Shown: piece by piece, positions 1 to 11,760 of the stretch
Position numbering within the stretch: the stretch's first letter is position 1
How the letters are laid out: every line of letters begins with the position of its first letter
Assembly (NCBI GenBank): GCA_013076295.1
Contig: RQOL01000906.1
Location: 6,668,757 to 6,732,756 of the forward strand
From: Sanderia malayensis
Lineage: Eukaryota > Cnidaria > Scyphozoa > Semaeostomeae > Pelagiidae
Direction of reading: 5' to 3'
Length of the DNA stretch: 64,000 nucleotides
The notes under the pieces: generated by a model
What the model saw: the letters and a program-made list of their open reading frames with translations, nothing else
Databases searched by the model: none
Told to the model about the DNA's origin: nothing
Made by a program: the position numbers and the translations under genes

Positions 1-1383
1 CTGAATTCTCATTTTTGACGACGTCCCATTTTTTCTTGATTTCCCACTTTTGATGCCTTCTCACTTTTAATAACTTCCCTTGTTATTTTGACATCTCACT
101 GTTGATAAATTCACACTTTTAACGACTTCCCACTTCTTCTTGACTTCCCACCTTTTCTTGACTTCCCGCAATTTCTTGACTTCCCATTTTTGATGACTTC
201 CCACTTTTTCTTGACTTTCCACTTTTGATGACCTCCCACTTTTTCTTGACTTCCCACTTTTGATGACTTCCCAGTTTTTCTTGAATTCTCACTTTTGACG
301 ACTCCCCACGTTTTCTTGACTTCCCACTCTGGATGACCTCCCACTTTTTCTTGACTTTCCACTTTTGATGACTTCCCCCTTTTTGTTGACTTCCCACTTT
401 TGATGACTTCCCTCTTTTGACGGCTTCCCACTTTTTCTTGAATTCCCATCTTTGATAACTTCCCACTATTTCCTGACATCCCATTTTTTCTTGACTTCCC
501 AATTTTTCTTGACTTCCCACTTTTGATGACTTCCCACTTTTTCTTACATTCTCACTTTTGACGACATCCCATTTTTTCTTGACTTCCCACTTTTGATGCT
601 TTCTCACTTTTAATAACTTCCCTTCTTATTTTGACATCTCAGTATTGATGAATTCACACTTTTAACGACTTCCCACTTCTTCTTGACTTCCCACCTTTTC
701 TTGACTTCCCGCAATTTCTTGACTTCCCATTTTTGATGACTTCCCACTTTTTCTTGACTTTCCACTTTTGATGACCTCCCACTTTTTCTTGACTTCCCAC
801 TTTTGATGACTTCCCAGTTTTTCTTGAATTCTCACTTTTAACGACTCCCCACGTTTTCTTGACTTCCCACTCTGGATGACCTCCCACTTTTTCTTGACTT
901 TCCACTTTTGATGACCTCCCACTTTTTCTTGACTTCCCACTTTTGATGAGTTCCCACTATTGATGACTTTCCATTTTTGGTGACATCCCACTTTTGATGG
1001 CTTCCCTCCTTTGACAACTTCCCACTTTTTCTTGACTTCCCACCTTTGATGACTTCCCACTTTTTCTTGACTTCCCGCTTTCGAAGACATCCCACTTTTT
1101 TTTGTCCTGCTAATTTTTCTTGACTTTTGATGACGTCCCACGTTTTCTGGACTTCCCACTCTGGATGACCTCCCACTTTTTCTTGACTTTCCACTTTTTC
1201 TTGCCTTCCCACTTTTGATGACTTCCCACTTTTGATGACTTCCCACTTTGTCTTGACTTCCCACTTTTGTTGACTTCTCACTTTTGATAACTTCCCATGT
1301 TATCTTGACTTCTCATTTTTGATGACCTCCCACTTTTGATGACCTCCCACATTTTCTTGACTTCCCGCTTTCAGTGACTTCCC
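1..1383. repeat. B-type block, markers a-b-K, copy 1
   Basis: Contains marker a at 91 (diagnostic GTTGATAAATTC), marker b at 634 and landmark K at 1103. Positions 2-1383 match 8358-9739 at a constant offset of 8356; the two stretches look identical wherever I compared them, and then diverge at 1384/9740. Related, more indel-laden copies start near marker a at 11854, 28669 and 31938. The block is truncated by the window start. The abrupt end at 1384, where the sequence becomes E-type (CTTCCCCCTTTTT and then GAGTTCGCAC), marks a domain junction. Confidence 0.85.
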
Positions 1384-3294
1384 CCTTTTTGTTGACTTCC
1401 CACTTTTGATGAGTTCGCACTATTGATGACTTTCCATTTTTGGTGACATCCCACTTTTGATGACTTCCCTCTTTTGACGGCTTCCCACTTTTTCTTGAAT
1501 TCCCATCTTTGATAACTTCCCACTATTTCCTGACATCCAATTTTTTCTTGACTTCCCAATATTTCTTGACTTCCCACTTTTCATGACTTCCCACTTTTTC
1601 TTCAATTCTCACTTTTGACGACATCCCATTTTTTCTTGACTTCCCACTTTTGATGCTTTCTCACTTTTAATAACTTCCCTTCTTATTTTGACATCTCAGT
1701 AATGATGAATTCACACTTTTAACGACTTCCCACTTCTTCTTGACTTCCCACCTTTTCTTGACTTCCCGCAATTTCTTGACTTCCCATTTTTGATGACTTC
1801 CCACTTTTTCTTGACTTTCCACTTTTGATGACCTCCCACTTTTTCTTGACTTCCCACTTTTGATGACTTCCCAGTTTTTCTTGAATTCTCACTTTTGACG
1901 ACTCCCCACGTTTTCTTGACTTGCCTCTTTTGATGACTTCCCACTTTTTCTTGATTTCCCACTTTTAATGAGTTCCCACTATTGATGACTTCAACCTTTG
2001 ATGACTTCCCACTTTTGATGACTTCCCACTTTTTCTTGGTTTTCCGCTTTCGGTGACTTCCCACTTTTGATGCCTTCTCACTTTTAATAACTTCCCTTGC
2101 TATTTTGACATCTCACTGTTGATGAATTCACACTTTTAACGACTTCCCACTTCTTCTTGACTTCCCACCTTTTCTTGACTTCCCGCAATTTCTTGACTTC
2201 CCATTTTTGATGACTTCCCACTTTTTCTTGACGTCCCACTTTTGATGACTTCCCACTTTTTCTTGATTTCCCACTTTTGATGAGTTCCCACTATTGATGA
2301 CTTCCACCTTTTCCTGACATCCCACTTTTTCTTGACTTCCCACTTTTTCTTGACTTCCCACTTTTGATGACTTCCCAATTTTGGTAACTTCCCACTTTTG
2401 ATGATTTCCTTCTTTTGATGACTGCCCGCCTTCTCTTGACTTGCCACTTTTGATGACCTCCCATGTTTTCTTGACTTCCCACTTTTTCTTGAGTTCCCAC
2501 GTTTTCTTGACCTCCCACTTTTTCTTTTCTTCCCACTTTTGGTGAGTTCCCACTATTGATGACTTTTCATTTTCGGTGACTTCCCACTTTTTATGACTTC
2601 CCAATTTTGAGGACTTCTCACTTTTTTCTGACTTCCCACTTTTTTTTGACTTCCTGCATTTTCTTGACTTCCCATTTTTGATGATTTCCCACTTTTTCTT
2701 GACTTCCCACTTTTTCCTAGCCTCCCTATTTTGATGACTTCCCTCTTTTCACAACTCCCCATATTTTCTTGACTTCCCGCTTTTGGTGACTTCCCGCTTT
2801 TTTGTGACTTCCCACTTTTGATGACTTCCCACTTTTTCTTGACTTCCCACTTTTTCTTGACTTCCCACTTTTGATGACTTCCCAGTTTTTCTTGAATTCT
2901 CACTTTTGACGACTCCCCACGTTTTCTTGACTTCCCACTCTGGATGACCTCCCACTTTTTCTTGACTTTCCACTTTTGACGACCTCCCACTTTTCTTGAC
3001 TTCCCACTTTTGATGAGTTCCCACTATCGATGACTTTCCATTTTTGGTGACATCCCACTTTTGATGACTTCCCTCTTTTGACGGCTTCCCACTTTTTCTT
3101 GAATTCCCATCTTTGATAACTTCCCACTATTTCCTGACATCCCATTTTTTCTGGACTTCCCACTTTTTCTTGACTTCCCACTTTTGATGACTTCCCACTT
3201 TTTCTTCAATTTTCACTTTTGACGACATCCCACTTTTTCTTGACTTCCCACTTTTGATGCTTTCTCACTTTTAACAACTTCCCTTCTTATTTTG

Positions 3295-3606
3295 ACATCT
3301 CACTGTTGTTGAATTCACACTTTTAACGACTTCCCACTTCTTCTTGACTTCCCACCTTTTCTTGACTTCCCGCAATTTCTTGACTTCCCATTTTTGATGA
3401 CTTCCCACTTTTTCTTGACGTCCCTCTTTTGATGACTTCCCATTTTTTCTTGATTTCCCACTTTTAATGAGTTCCCACTATTGATGACTTCCACCTTTGA
3501 TGACTTCCCACTTTTGATGACTTCCCACTTTTTCTTGGTTTTCCGCTTTCGGTGACTTCCCACTTTTGATGCCTTCTCACTTTTAATAACTTCCCTTGTT
3601 ATTTTG
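3295..3606. repeat. 312-bp, 18-unit sub-HOR, copy 1 in E1
   Basis: The step from one ACATCTCA marker to the next is 312 bp and contains 18 units of 16-18 bp. The order includes CTTTTAACGAC, CTTCTTCTTGAC, CAATTTCTTGAC, TTTTAATGAG, CTATTGATGAC, CTTTCGGTGAC and TTTTGATGCC units. This copy starts with subtype d (GTTGTTGAATTC) and has TTTTGATGAC after the GACGTCCCT unit. Near-identical copies follow directly. Confidence 0.88.
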
Positions 3607-3918
3607 ACATCTCACTGTTGATGAATTCACACTTTTAACGACTTCCCACTTCTTCTTGACTTCCCACCTTTTCTTGACTTCCCGCAATTTCTTGACTTCC
3701 CATTTTTGATGACTTCCCACTTTTTCTTGACGTCCCTCTTTTTATGACTTCCCATTTTTTCTTGCTTTCCCATTTTTAATGAGTTCCCACTATTGATGAC
3801 TTCCACCTTTGATGACTTCCCACTTTTGATGACTTCCCACTTTTTCTTGGTTTTCCGCTTTCGGTGACTTCCCACTTTTGATGCCTTCTCACTTCTAATA
3901 ACTTCCCTTGTTATTTTG
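3607..3918. repeat. 312-bp, 18-unit sub-HOR, copy 2 in E1
   Basis: This is the second head-to-tail 312-bp unit. It differs from copy 1 in a few diagnostic places: the c marker (GTTGATGAATTC), TTTTTATGAC after GACGTCCCT, CTTGCTTTCCCA in place of CTTGATTTCCCA, and CTTCTAATAAC before the next marker. The same copy-specific variants reappear near 24772-25083, 59977-60288 and 62893-63203, so the copy order is itself inherited by the larger duplications. Confidence 0.88.
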
Positions 3919-4734
3919 ACATCTCACTGTTGATGAATTCACACTTTTAACGACTTCCCACTTCTTCTTGACTTCCCACCTTTTCTTGACGTCCCACTTT
4001 TGATGACTTCCCACTTTTTCTTGATTTCCACTTTTGATGAGTTCCCACTATTGATGACTTCCACCTTTTCCTGACATCCCACTTTTTCTTGACTTCCCAC
4101 TTTTGATGACTTCCCACTTTTTCTTGACTTCCCACTTTTGATGAGTTCCCACTATTGATGACTTTCCATTTTTGGTGACATCCCACTTTTGATGACTTCC
4201 CTCTTTTGACGGCTTCCCACTTTTTCTTGAATTCCCATCTTTGATAACTTCCCACTATTTCCTGACATCCCATTTTTTCTGGACTTCCCACTTTTTCTTG
4301 ACTTCCCACTTTTGATGACTTCCCACTTTTTCTTCAATTTTCACTTTTGACGACATCCCACTTTTTCTTGACTTCCCACTTTTGATGCTTTCTCACTTTT
4401 AACAACTTCCCTTCTTATTTTGACATCTCACTGTTGTTGAATTCACACTTTTAACGACTTCCCACTTCTTCTTGACTTCCCACCTTTTCTTGACTTCCCG
4501 CAATTTCTTGACTTCCCATTTTTGATGACTTCCCACTTTTTCTTGACGTCCCTCTTTTGATGACTTCCCATTTTTTCTTGATTTCCCACTTTTAATGAGT
4601 TCCCACTATTGATGACTTCCACCTTTGATGACTTCCCACTTTTGATGACTTCCCACTTTTTCTTGGTTTTCCGCTTTCGGTGACTTCCCACTTTTGATGC
4701 CTTCTCACTTTTAATAACTTCCCTTGTTATTTTG
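3919..4734. repeat. Shortened 312-bp relatives, E1 (504 + 312 bp steps)
   Basis: From the c marker at 3919 the unit begins like its neighbours, then at the GACGTCCCA unit jumps to a different set of variants (CCTTTTCCTGACATCCC, then a GAGTTCCCAC unit, a TTTTTGGTGAC unit and a TTTTGACGGC unit) before reaching marker d at 4423. The last 312 bp (4423-4734) repeat the 3295-3606 unit at an offset of 1128 bp. The composite suggests unequal exchange between out-of-register copies. Confidence 0.75.
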
Positions 4735-4935
4735 ACATCTCACTGTTGATGAATTCACACTTTTAACGACTTCCCACTTCTTCTTGACTTCCCACCTTTT
4801 CTTGACTTCCCGCAATTTCTTGACTTCCCATTTTTGATGACTTCCCACTTTTTCTTGACGTCCCTCTTTTGATGACTTCCCATTTTTTCTTGCTTTCCCA
4901 TTTTTAATGAGTTCCCACTATTGATGACTTCCACT

Positions 4936-7900
4936 TTTGATGAGTTCCCACTATTGATGACTTCCACCTTTTCCTGACATCCCACTTTTTCTTGACTTCC
5001 CAGTTTTTCTTGACTTCCCACTTTTGATGACTTCCCACTTTTGATTACTTCCCACTTTATCCTGACTTCTCACTTTTGATGACTTCCCATTTTGGTTGAC
5101 ATTCCACTTTTTCTTGACTTCCCAATTTTTCATAACCTCCCTATTTTGATGAATTCACTCTTTTGATGACTCCTCACTTTTTCCTGACCTCCCGTATTCG
5201 GTGACTTCCCAATTTTGGTAACTTCCCACTTTTGATGATTTCCTTCTATTGATGACTACCCGCCTTCTCTTGACTTCTCACTTTTGATGAATTCCCACCT
5301 TTTCTTGACTTCCAACTTTTGATGAGTTCCCACTATTGATGACGTTCCATTTTTGGTGACTTCTCACTTTTGATGACTTCCCTCTTTTGATGACTTCCAA
5401 TTTTTTCCTGACATCCCACTTTTTCTTGACTTCCCACTTTTGGTGAGTTCCCACTATTGATGACTTCTCATTTTCGGTGACTTCCCACTTTTTATGACTT
5501 CCCAATTTTGAGGACTTCTCACTTTTTTCTGACTTCCCACTTTTTTTTGACTTCCTGCATTTTCTTGACTTCCCATTTTTGATGATTTCCCACTTTTTCT
5601 TGACTTCCCACTTTTTCTTGACTTCCCACTTTTGATGACTTCCCAGTTTTTCTTGAATTCTCACTTTTGACGACTCCCCACGTTTTCTTGACTTCCCACT
5701 CTGGATGACCTCCCACTTTTTCTTGACTTTCCACTTTTGACGACCTCCCATTTTTTCCTGACTTCCCACTTTTGATGAGTTCCCACTATTGATGACTTTC
5801 CATTTTTGGTGACCTCTCACTTTTGATGACTTCCCTCTTTTGATGACTTCCCATTTTTCCTGACATCCCACTTTTTCTTGACTCCCCACTTTTTCTTGAC
5901 TTCCCACTTTTGATGACTTCCCACTTTTGATTACTTCCCACTTTATCTTGACTTCTCACTTTTGATGACTTCCCATATTGGATGACTTCCCACTTTTTCT
6001 TGACCTCCCACTTTTTCTTTACTACCCACTTTTGGTGAGTTCCCACTATTGATGACTTCCCATTTTTGGTGACTTCCCACTTTTGATGGCTTCCCTCTTT
6101 TGACAACTTCCCACTTTTTCTTGACTTCCCACCTTTGATGACTTCCCACTTTTTCTTGACTTCCCGCTTTCGATGACATCCCACTTTTTTTTGTCCTGCT
6201 AATTTTTCTTGACTTTTGATGATGTCCCACGTTTTCTGGACTTCCCACTCTGGATGACCTCCCACTTTTTCTTGACTTTCCACTTTTTCTTGCCTTCCCA
6301 CTTTTGATGACTTCCCACTTTGTCTTGACTTCCCACTTTTGTTGACTTCTCACTTTTGATAACTTCCCATGTTATCTTGACTTCTCATTTTTGATGACCT
6401 CCCACTTTTGATGACCTCCCACATTTTCTTGACTTCCCGCTTTCAGCGACTTCCCACTTTTTCTTGACTTCCCACTTTTGATGAGTTCCCACTATTGATG
6501 ACTTTCCATTTTTGGTGACTTCTCACTTTTGATGACTTCCCTCTTTTGATGACTTCCCATTTTTTCCTGACATCCCACTTTTTTATGACTTCCCACTTTT
6601 TCTTGACTTCCCACTTTTGATGACTTCCCACTTTTGATTACTTCCCACTTGATCCTGACTTCTCACTTTTGATGACTTCCCATTTTGGATGACTTTCCAC
6701 TTTTTCTTGACTTCCCAATTTTTCATAACCTCCCTATTTTGATGAATTCACTCTTTTGATGACTCCCGACTTTTTCCTGACCTCCCGCTTTCGGTGACTT
6801 CCCAATTTTGGTAACTTCCCACTTTTGATGATTTCCTTTTTTTGATGAATACCCGCCTTCTCTTGACTTCCCACTTTTGATGACCTCCCATGTTTTCTTG
6901 ACTTCCCACTTTTTCTTGAGTTCCCACGTTTTCTTGACCTCCCACTTTTTCTTTTCTTCCCAATTTTGGTGAGTTCCCACTATTGATGACTTCTCATTTT
7001 CGGTGACTTCCCACTTTTTATGACTTCCCAATTTTGAGGACTTCTCACTTTTTTCTGACTTCCCATTTTTTTTTGACTTCCTGCATTTTCTTGACTTCCC
7101 ATTTTTGATGATTTCCCACTTTTTCTTGACTTCCCACTTTTTCCTAGCCTCCCTATTTTGATGACTTCCCTCTTTTAACAACTCCCCATATTTTCTTGAC
7201 TTCCCGCTTTTGGTGACTTCCGCTTTTTTGTGACTTCCCATTTTTGATGACTTCCCACTTTTTCTTGACTTTCCACTTTTGATGACCTCCCACTTTTTCT
7301 TGACTTCCCACTTTTGATGACTTCCCAGTTTTTCTTGAATTCTCACTTTTGACGACTCCCCACGTTTTCTTGACTTCCCACTCTGGATGACCTCCCACTT
7401 TTTCTTGACTTTCCACTTTTGATGACCTCCCACTTCTTCTTGACTTCCCACCTTTTCTTGACTTCCCGCAACTTCTTGACTTCCCATTTTTGATGACTTC
7501 CCACTTTTTCTTGACTTTCCACTTTTGATGACCTCCCACTTTTTCTTGACTTCCCACTTTTGATGACTTCCCAGTTTTTCTTGAATTCTCACTTTTGACG
7601 ACTCCCCACGTTTTCTTGACTTCCCACTCTGGATGACCTCCCACTTTTCCTTGACTTTCCACTTTTGATGACCTCCCACTTTTTCTTGACTTCCCACTTT
7701 TGATGAGTTCCCACTATTGATGACTTTCCATTTTTGGTGACATCCCACTTTTGATGGCTTCCCTCCTTTGACAACTTCCCACTTTTTCTTGACTTCCCAC
7801 CTTTGATGACTTCCCACTTTTTCTTGACTTCCCGCTTTCGATGACATCCCACTTTTTTTTGTCCTGCTAATTTTTCTTGACTTTTGATGACGTCCCACGT

Positions 7901-8356
7901 TTTCTGGACTTCCCACTCTGGATGACCTCCCACTTTTTCTTGACTTTCCACTTTTTCTTGCCTTCCCACTTTTGATGACTTCCCACTTTTGATGACTTCC
8001 CACTTTGTCTTGACTTCCCACTTTTGTTGACTTCTCACTTTTGATAACTTCCCATGTTATCTTGACTTCTCATTTTTGATGACCTCCCACTTTTGATGAC
8101 CTCCCACATTTTCTTGACTTCCCGCTTTCAGTGACTTCCCACTTTTTCTTGACTTCCCACTTTTGATGAGTTCCCACTATTGATGACTTTCCATTTTTGG
8201 TGACATCCCACTTTTGATAACTTCCCTCTTTTGACGACTTCCCACTTTTTCTTGAATTCCCATCTTTGATGACTTCCCACCTTTTCCTGACATCCCACTT
8301 TTCTTGACTTCCCACCTTTTCTTGACTTCCCACTTTTGATGACTTCCCACATTTTC
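4936..8356. repeat. B-type block without ACATCTCA markers (L-K-L-K)
   Basis: No ACATCTCA marker is seen between 4735 and 8447. Landmarks are L at 5131 and 6724 and K at 6192 and 7860. The segment resembles about 25651-28660, which starts at an equivalent junction and also lacks the marker until 28479. The longest minus-strand open frame in the window (432 codons, 6723-8021) lies here because stop-bearing variant units are sparse; it is not gene-like. The minus-strand frame rotates through the peptides WEVKKK, GKSRKS and GSQEKV whenever a 17-mer is crossed. Confidence 0.8.
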
Positions 8357-11300
8357 TTGAATTCTCATTTTTGACGACGTCCCATTTTTTCTTGATTTCC
8401 CACTTTTGATGCCTTCTCACTTTTAATAACTTCCCTTGTTATTTTGACATCTCACTGTTGATAAATTCACACTTTTAACGACTTCCCACTTCTTCTTGAC
8501 TTCCCACCTTTTCTTGACTTCCCGCAATTTCTTGACTTCCCATTTTTGATGACTTCCCACTTTTTCTTGACTTTCCACTTTTGATGACCTCCCACTTTTT
8601 CTTGACTTCCCACTTTTGATGACTTCCCAGTTTTTCTTGAATTCTCACTTTTGACGACTCCCCACGTTTTCTTGACTTCCCACTCTGGATGACCTCCCAC
8701 TTTTTCTTGACTTTCCACTTTTGATGACTTCCCCCTTTTTGTTGACTTCCCACTTTTGATGACTTCCCTCTTTTGACGGCTTCCCACTTTTTCTTGAATT
8801 CCCATCTTTGATAACTTCCCACTATTTCCTGACATCCCATTTTTTCTTGACTTCCCAATTTTTCTTGACTTCCCACTTTTGATGACTTCCCACTTTTTCT
8901 TACATTCTCACTTTTGACGACATCCCATTTTTTCTTGACTTCCCACTTTTGATGCTTTCTCACTTTTAATAACTTCCCTTCTTATTTTGACATCTCAGTA
9001 TTGATGAATTCACACTTTTAACGACTTCCCACTTCTTCTTGACTTCCCACCTTTTCTTGACTTCCCGCAATTTCTTGACTTCCCATTTTTGATGACTTCC
9101 CACTTTTTCTTGACTTTCCACTTTTGATGACCTCCCACTTTTTCTTGACTTCCCACTTTTGATGACTTCCCAGTTTTTCTTGAATTCTCACTTTTAACGA
9201 CTCCCCACGTTTTCTTGACTTCCCACTCTGGATGACCTCCCACTTTTTCTTGACTTTCCACTTTTGATGACCTCCCACTTTTTCTTGACTTCCCACTTTT
9301 GATGAGTTCCCACTATTGATGACTTTCCATTTTTGGTGACATCCCACTTTTGATGGCTTCCCTCCTTTGACAACTTCCCACTTTTTCTTGACTTCCCACC
9401 TTTGATGACTTCCCACTTTTTCTTGACTTCCCGCTTTCGAAGACATCCCACTTTTTTTTGTCCTGCTAATTTTTCTTGACTTTTGATGACGTCCCACGTT
9501 TTCTGGACTTCCCACTCTGGATGACCTCCCACTTTTTCTTGACTTTCCACTTTTTCTTGCCTTCCCACTTTTGATGACTTCCCACTTTTGATGACTTCCC
9601 ACTTTGTCTTGACTTCCCACTTTTGTTGACTTCTCACTTTTGATAACTTCCCATGTTATCTTGACTTCTCATTTTTGATGACCTCCCACTTTTGATGACC
9701 TCCCACATTTTCTTGACTTCCCGCTTTCAGTGACTTCCCACTTTTTCTTGACTTCCCACTTTTGATGAGTTCCCACTATTGATGACTTTCCATTTTTGGT
9801 GACATCCCACTTTTGATAACTTCCCTCTTTTGACGACTTCCCACTTTTTCTTGAATTCCCATCTTTGATGACTTCCCACCTTTTCCTGACATCCCACTTT
9901 TCTTGACTTCCCACTTTTTCTTGACTCCCCACTTTTGGTGACTTCCCACTTTTTCTTGAATTCTCATTTTTGACGACGTCCCACTTTTTCTTGATTTCCC
10001 ACTTTTGATGCCTTCTCACTTTTAATAACTTCCCTTGTTATTTTGACATCTCACTGTTGATGAATTCACACTTTTATCGACTTCCCACTTCTTCTTGACT
10101 TCCCACCTTTGATGACTTCCCACTTTTTCTAGATTTGCCATTTTTGGTGACTTCCCACTTTTGATGACCTCCCACTTTTGATGAATTCCCACTTTTTCTT
10201 GACTTCCCATTTTTGATGAGTTCCCACTATTGATGACTTTCCATTTTTGGTGACTTCTCACTTTTGATGACTTCGCTCTTTTGATGACTTCCCATTTTTT
10301 CCTGACATCCCACTTTTTCTTGACTTCCCACTTTTTCTTGACTTCCCACTTTTGATGACTTCCCACTTTTGATTACTTCCCACTTTATCCTGACTTCTCA
10401 CTTTTGATGACTCCCATTTTGGATGACTTTCCACTTTTTCTTGACTTCCCAATTTTTCATAACCTCCCTATTTTGATGAATTCACTCTTTTGATGACTCC
10501 CGACTTTTTCCTGACCTCCCGCTTTCGGTGACTTCCCAATTTTGGTAACTTCCCACTTTTGATGATTTCCTTTTTTTGATGAATACCCGCCTTCTCTTGA
10601 CTTCCCACTTTTGATGACCTCCCATGTTTTCTTGACTTCCCACTTTTTCTTGAGTTTCCACGTTTTCTTGACCTCCCACTTTTTCTTTTCTTCCCAATTT
10701 TGGTGAGTTCCCACTATTGATGACTTCTCATTTTCGGTGACTTCCCACTTTTTATGACTTCCCAATTTTGAGGACTTCTCACTTTTTTCTGACTTCCCAC
10801 TTTTTTTTGACTTCCTGCATTTTCTTGACTTCCCATTTTTGATGATTTCCCACTTTTTCTTGACTTCCCACTTTTTCCTAGCCTCCCTATTTTGATGACT
10901 TCCCTCTTTTAACAATTCCCCATATTTTCTTGACTTCCCGCTTTTGGTGACTTCCGCTTTTTTGTGACTTCCCACTTTTGATGACTTCCCAATTTTTCTT
11001 GACTTCCCACTTTTTCCTCACTTCCCACTTTTGATGACTTCCCAGTTTTTCTTTAATTCTCACTTTTGACGACTCCCCACGTTTTCTTGACTTCCCACTC
11101 TGGATGACCTCCCACTTTTTCTTGACTTTCCACTTTTGATGACTTCCCCCTTTTTGTTGACTTCCCACTTTTGATGAGTTCCCACTATTGATGACTTTCC
11201 ATTTTTGGTGACATCCCACTTTTGATGACTTCCCTCTTTTGACGGCTTCCCACTTTTTCTTGAATTCCCATCTTTGATAACTTCCCACTATTTCCTGACA

Positions 11301-11760
11301 TCCCATTTTTTCTTGACTTCCCACTTTTTCTTGACTTCCCACTTTTGATGACTTCCCACTTTTTCTTCAATTCTCACTTTTGACGACATCCCATTTTTGA
11401 TGACTTCCCACTTTGTCTTGACTTCCCACTTTTGTTGACTTCTCACTTTTGATAACTTCCCATGTTATCTTGACTTCTCATTTTTGATGACCTCCCACTT
11501 TTGATGACCTCCCACATTTTCTTGACTTCCCGCTTTCAATGATTCCCACTTTTTCTTGACCTCCCACTTTTGATGAGTTCCCACTATTGATGACTTTCCA
11601 TTTTTGGTGACATCCCACTTTTGATAACTTCCCTCTTTTGACGACTTCCCACTTTTTCTTGAATTCCCATCTTTGATGACTTCCCACCTTTTCCTGACAT
11701 CCCACTTTTCTTGACTTCCCACCTTTTCTTGACTTCCCACTTTTGATGACTTCCCACATT
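8357..11760. repeat. B-type 3.4-kb HOR, copy 1 (a-b-K-c-X-L)
   Basis: Landmarks in order: a 8447, b 8990, K 9459, c 10046, X 10128, L 10459. The next copy starts at a 11854, so the period is about 3.4 kb (X to X is 3397 bp). The first 1.38 kb repeats window positions 2-1383. A corresponding pair lies at a 28669 and a 31938, where X to X is 3391 bp. Confidence 0.83.

Larger units (their letters stand above)
1384..4935. repeat. E-type HOR domain 1
   Basis: Marker order is e (1691), f (2108), d (3295), c (3607), c (3919), d (4423), c (4735). Spacings are 417, 1187, 312, 312, 504 and 312 bp. The e-f-d-c series recurs at 22850 and 58066 with spacings that agree within about 16 bp for most intervals. 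This copy lacks the short c-to-c step of about 250 bp seen at the end of the other E units and instead has a second d marker. No K, X or L landmark was found in it. The right edge (about 4930-4960) is a junction where two copies of a GAGTTCCCACTATTGATGAC unit lie close together before B-type sequence begins. Confidence 0.85.

Noticed and set aside
6723..8021. Minus-strand open frame of 432 codons, the longest in the window, rich in Lys, Ser, Gly, Trp and Glu
   Set aside because: It is simply the stop-free complement of the satellite units. The frame switches at every 17-mer, overlapping frames are equally open, and the product has no fold, domain or conserved start. The same holds for all the other minus-strand frames.
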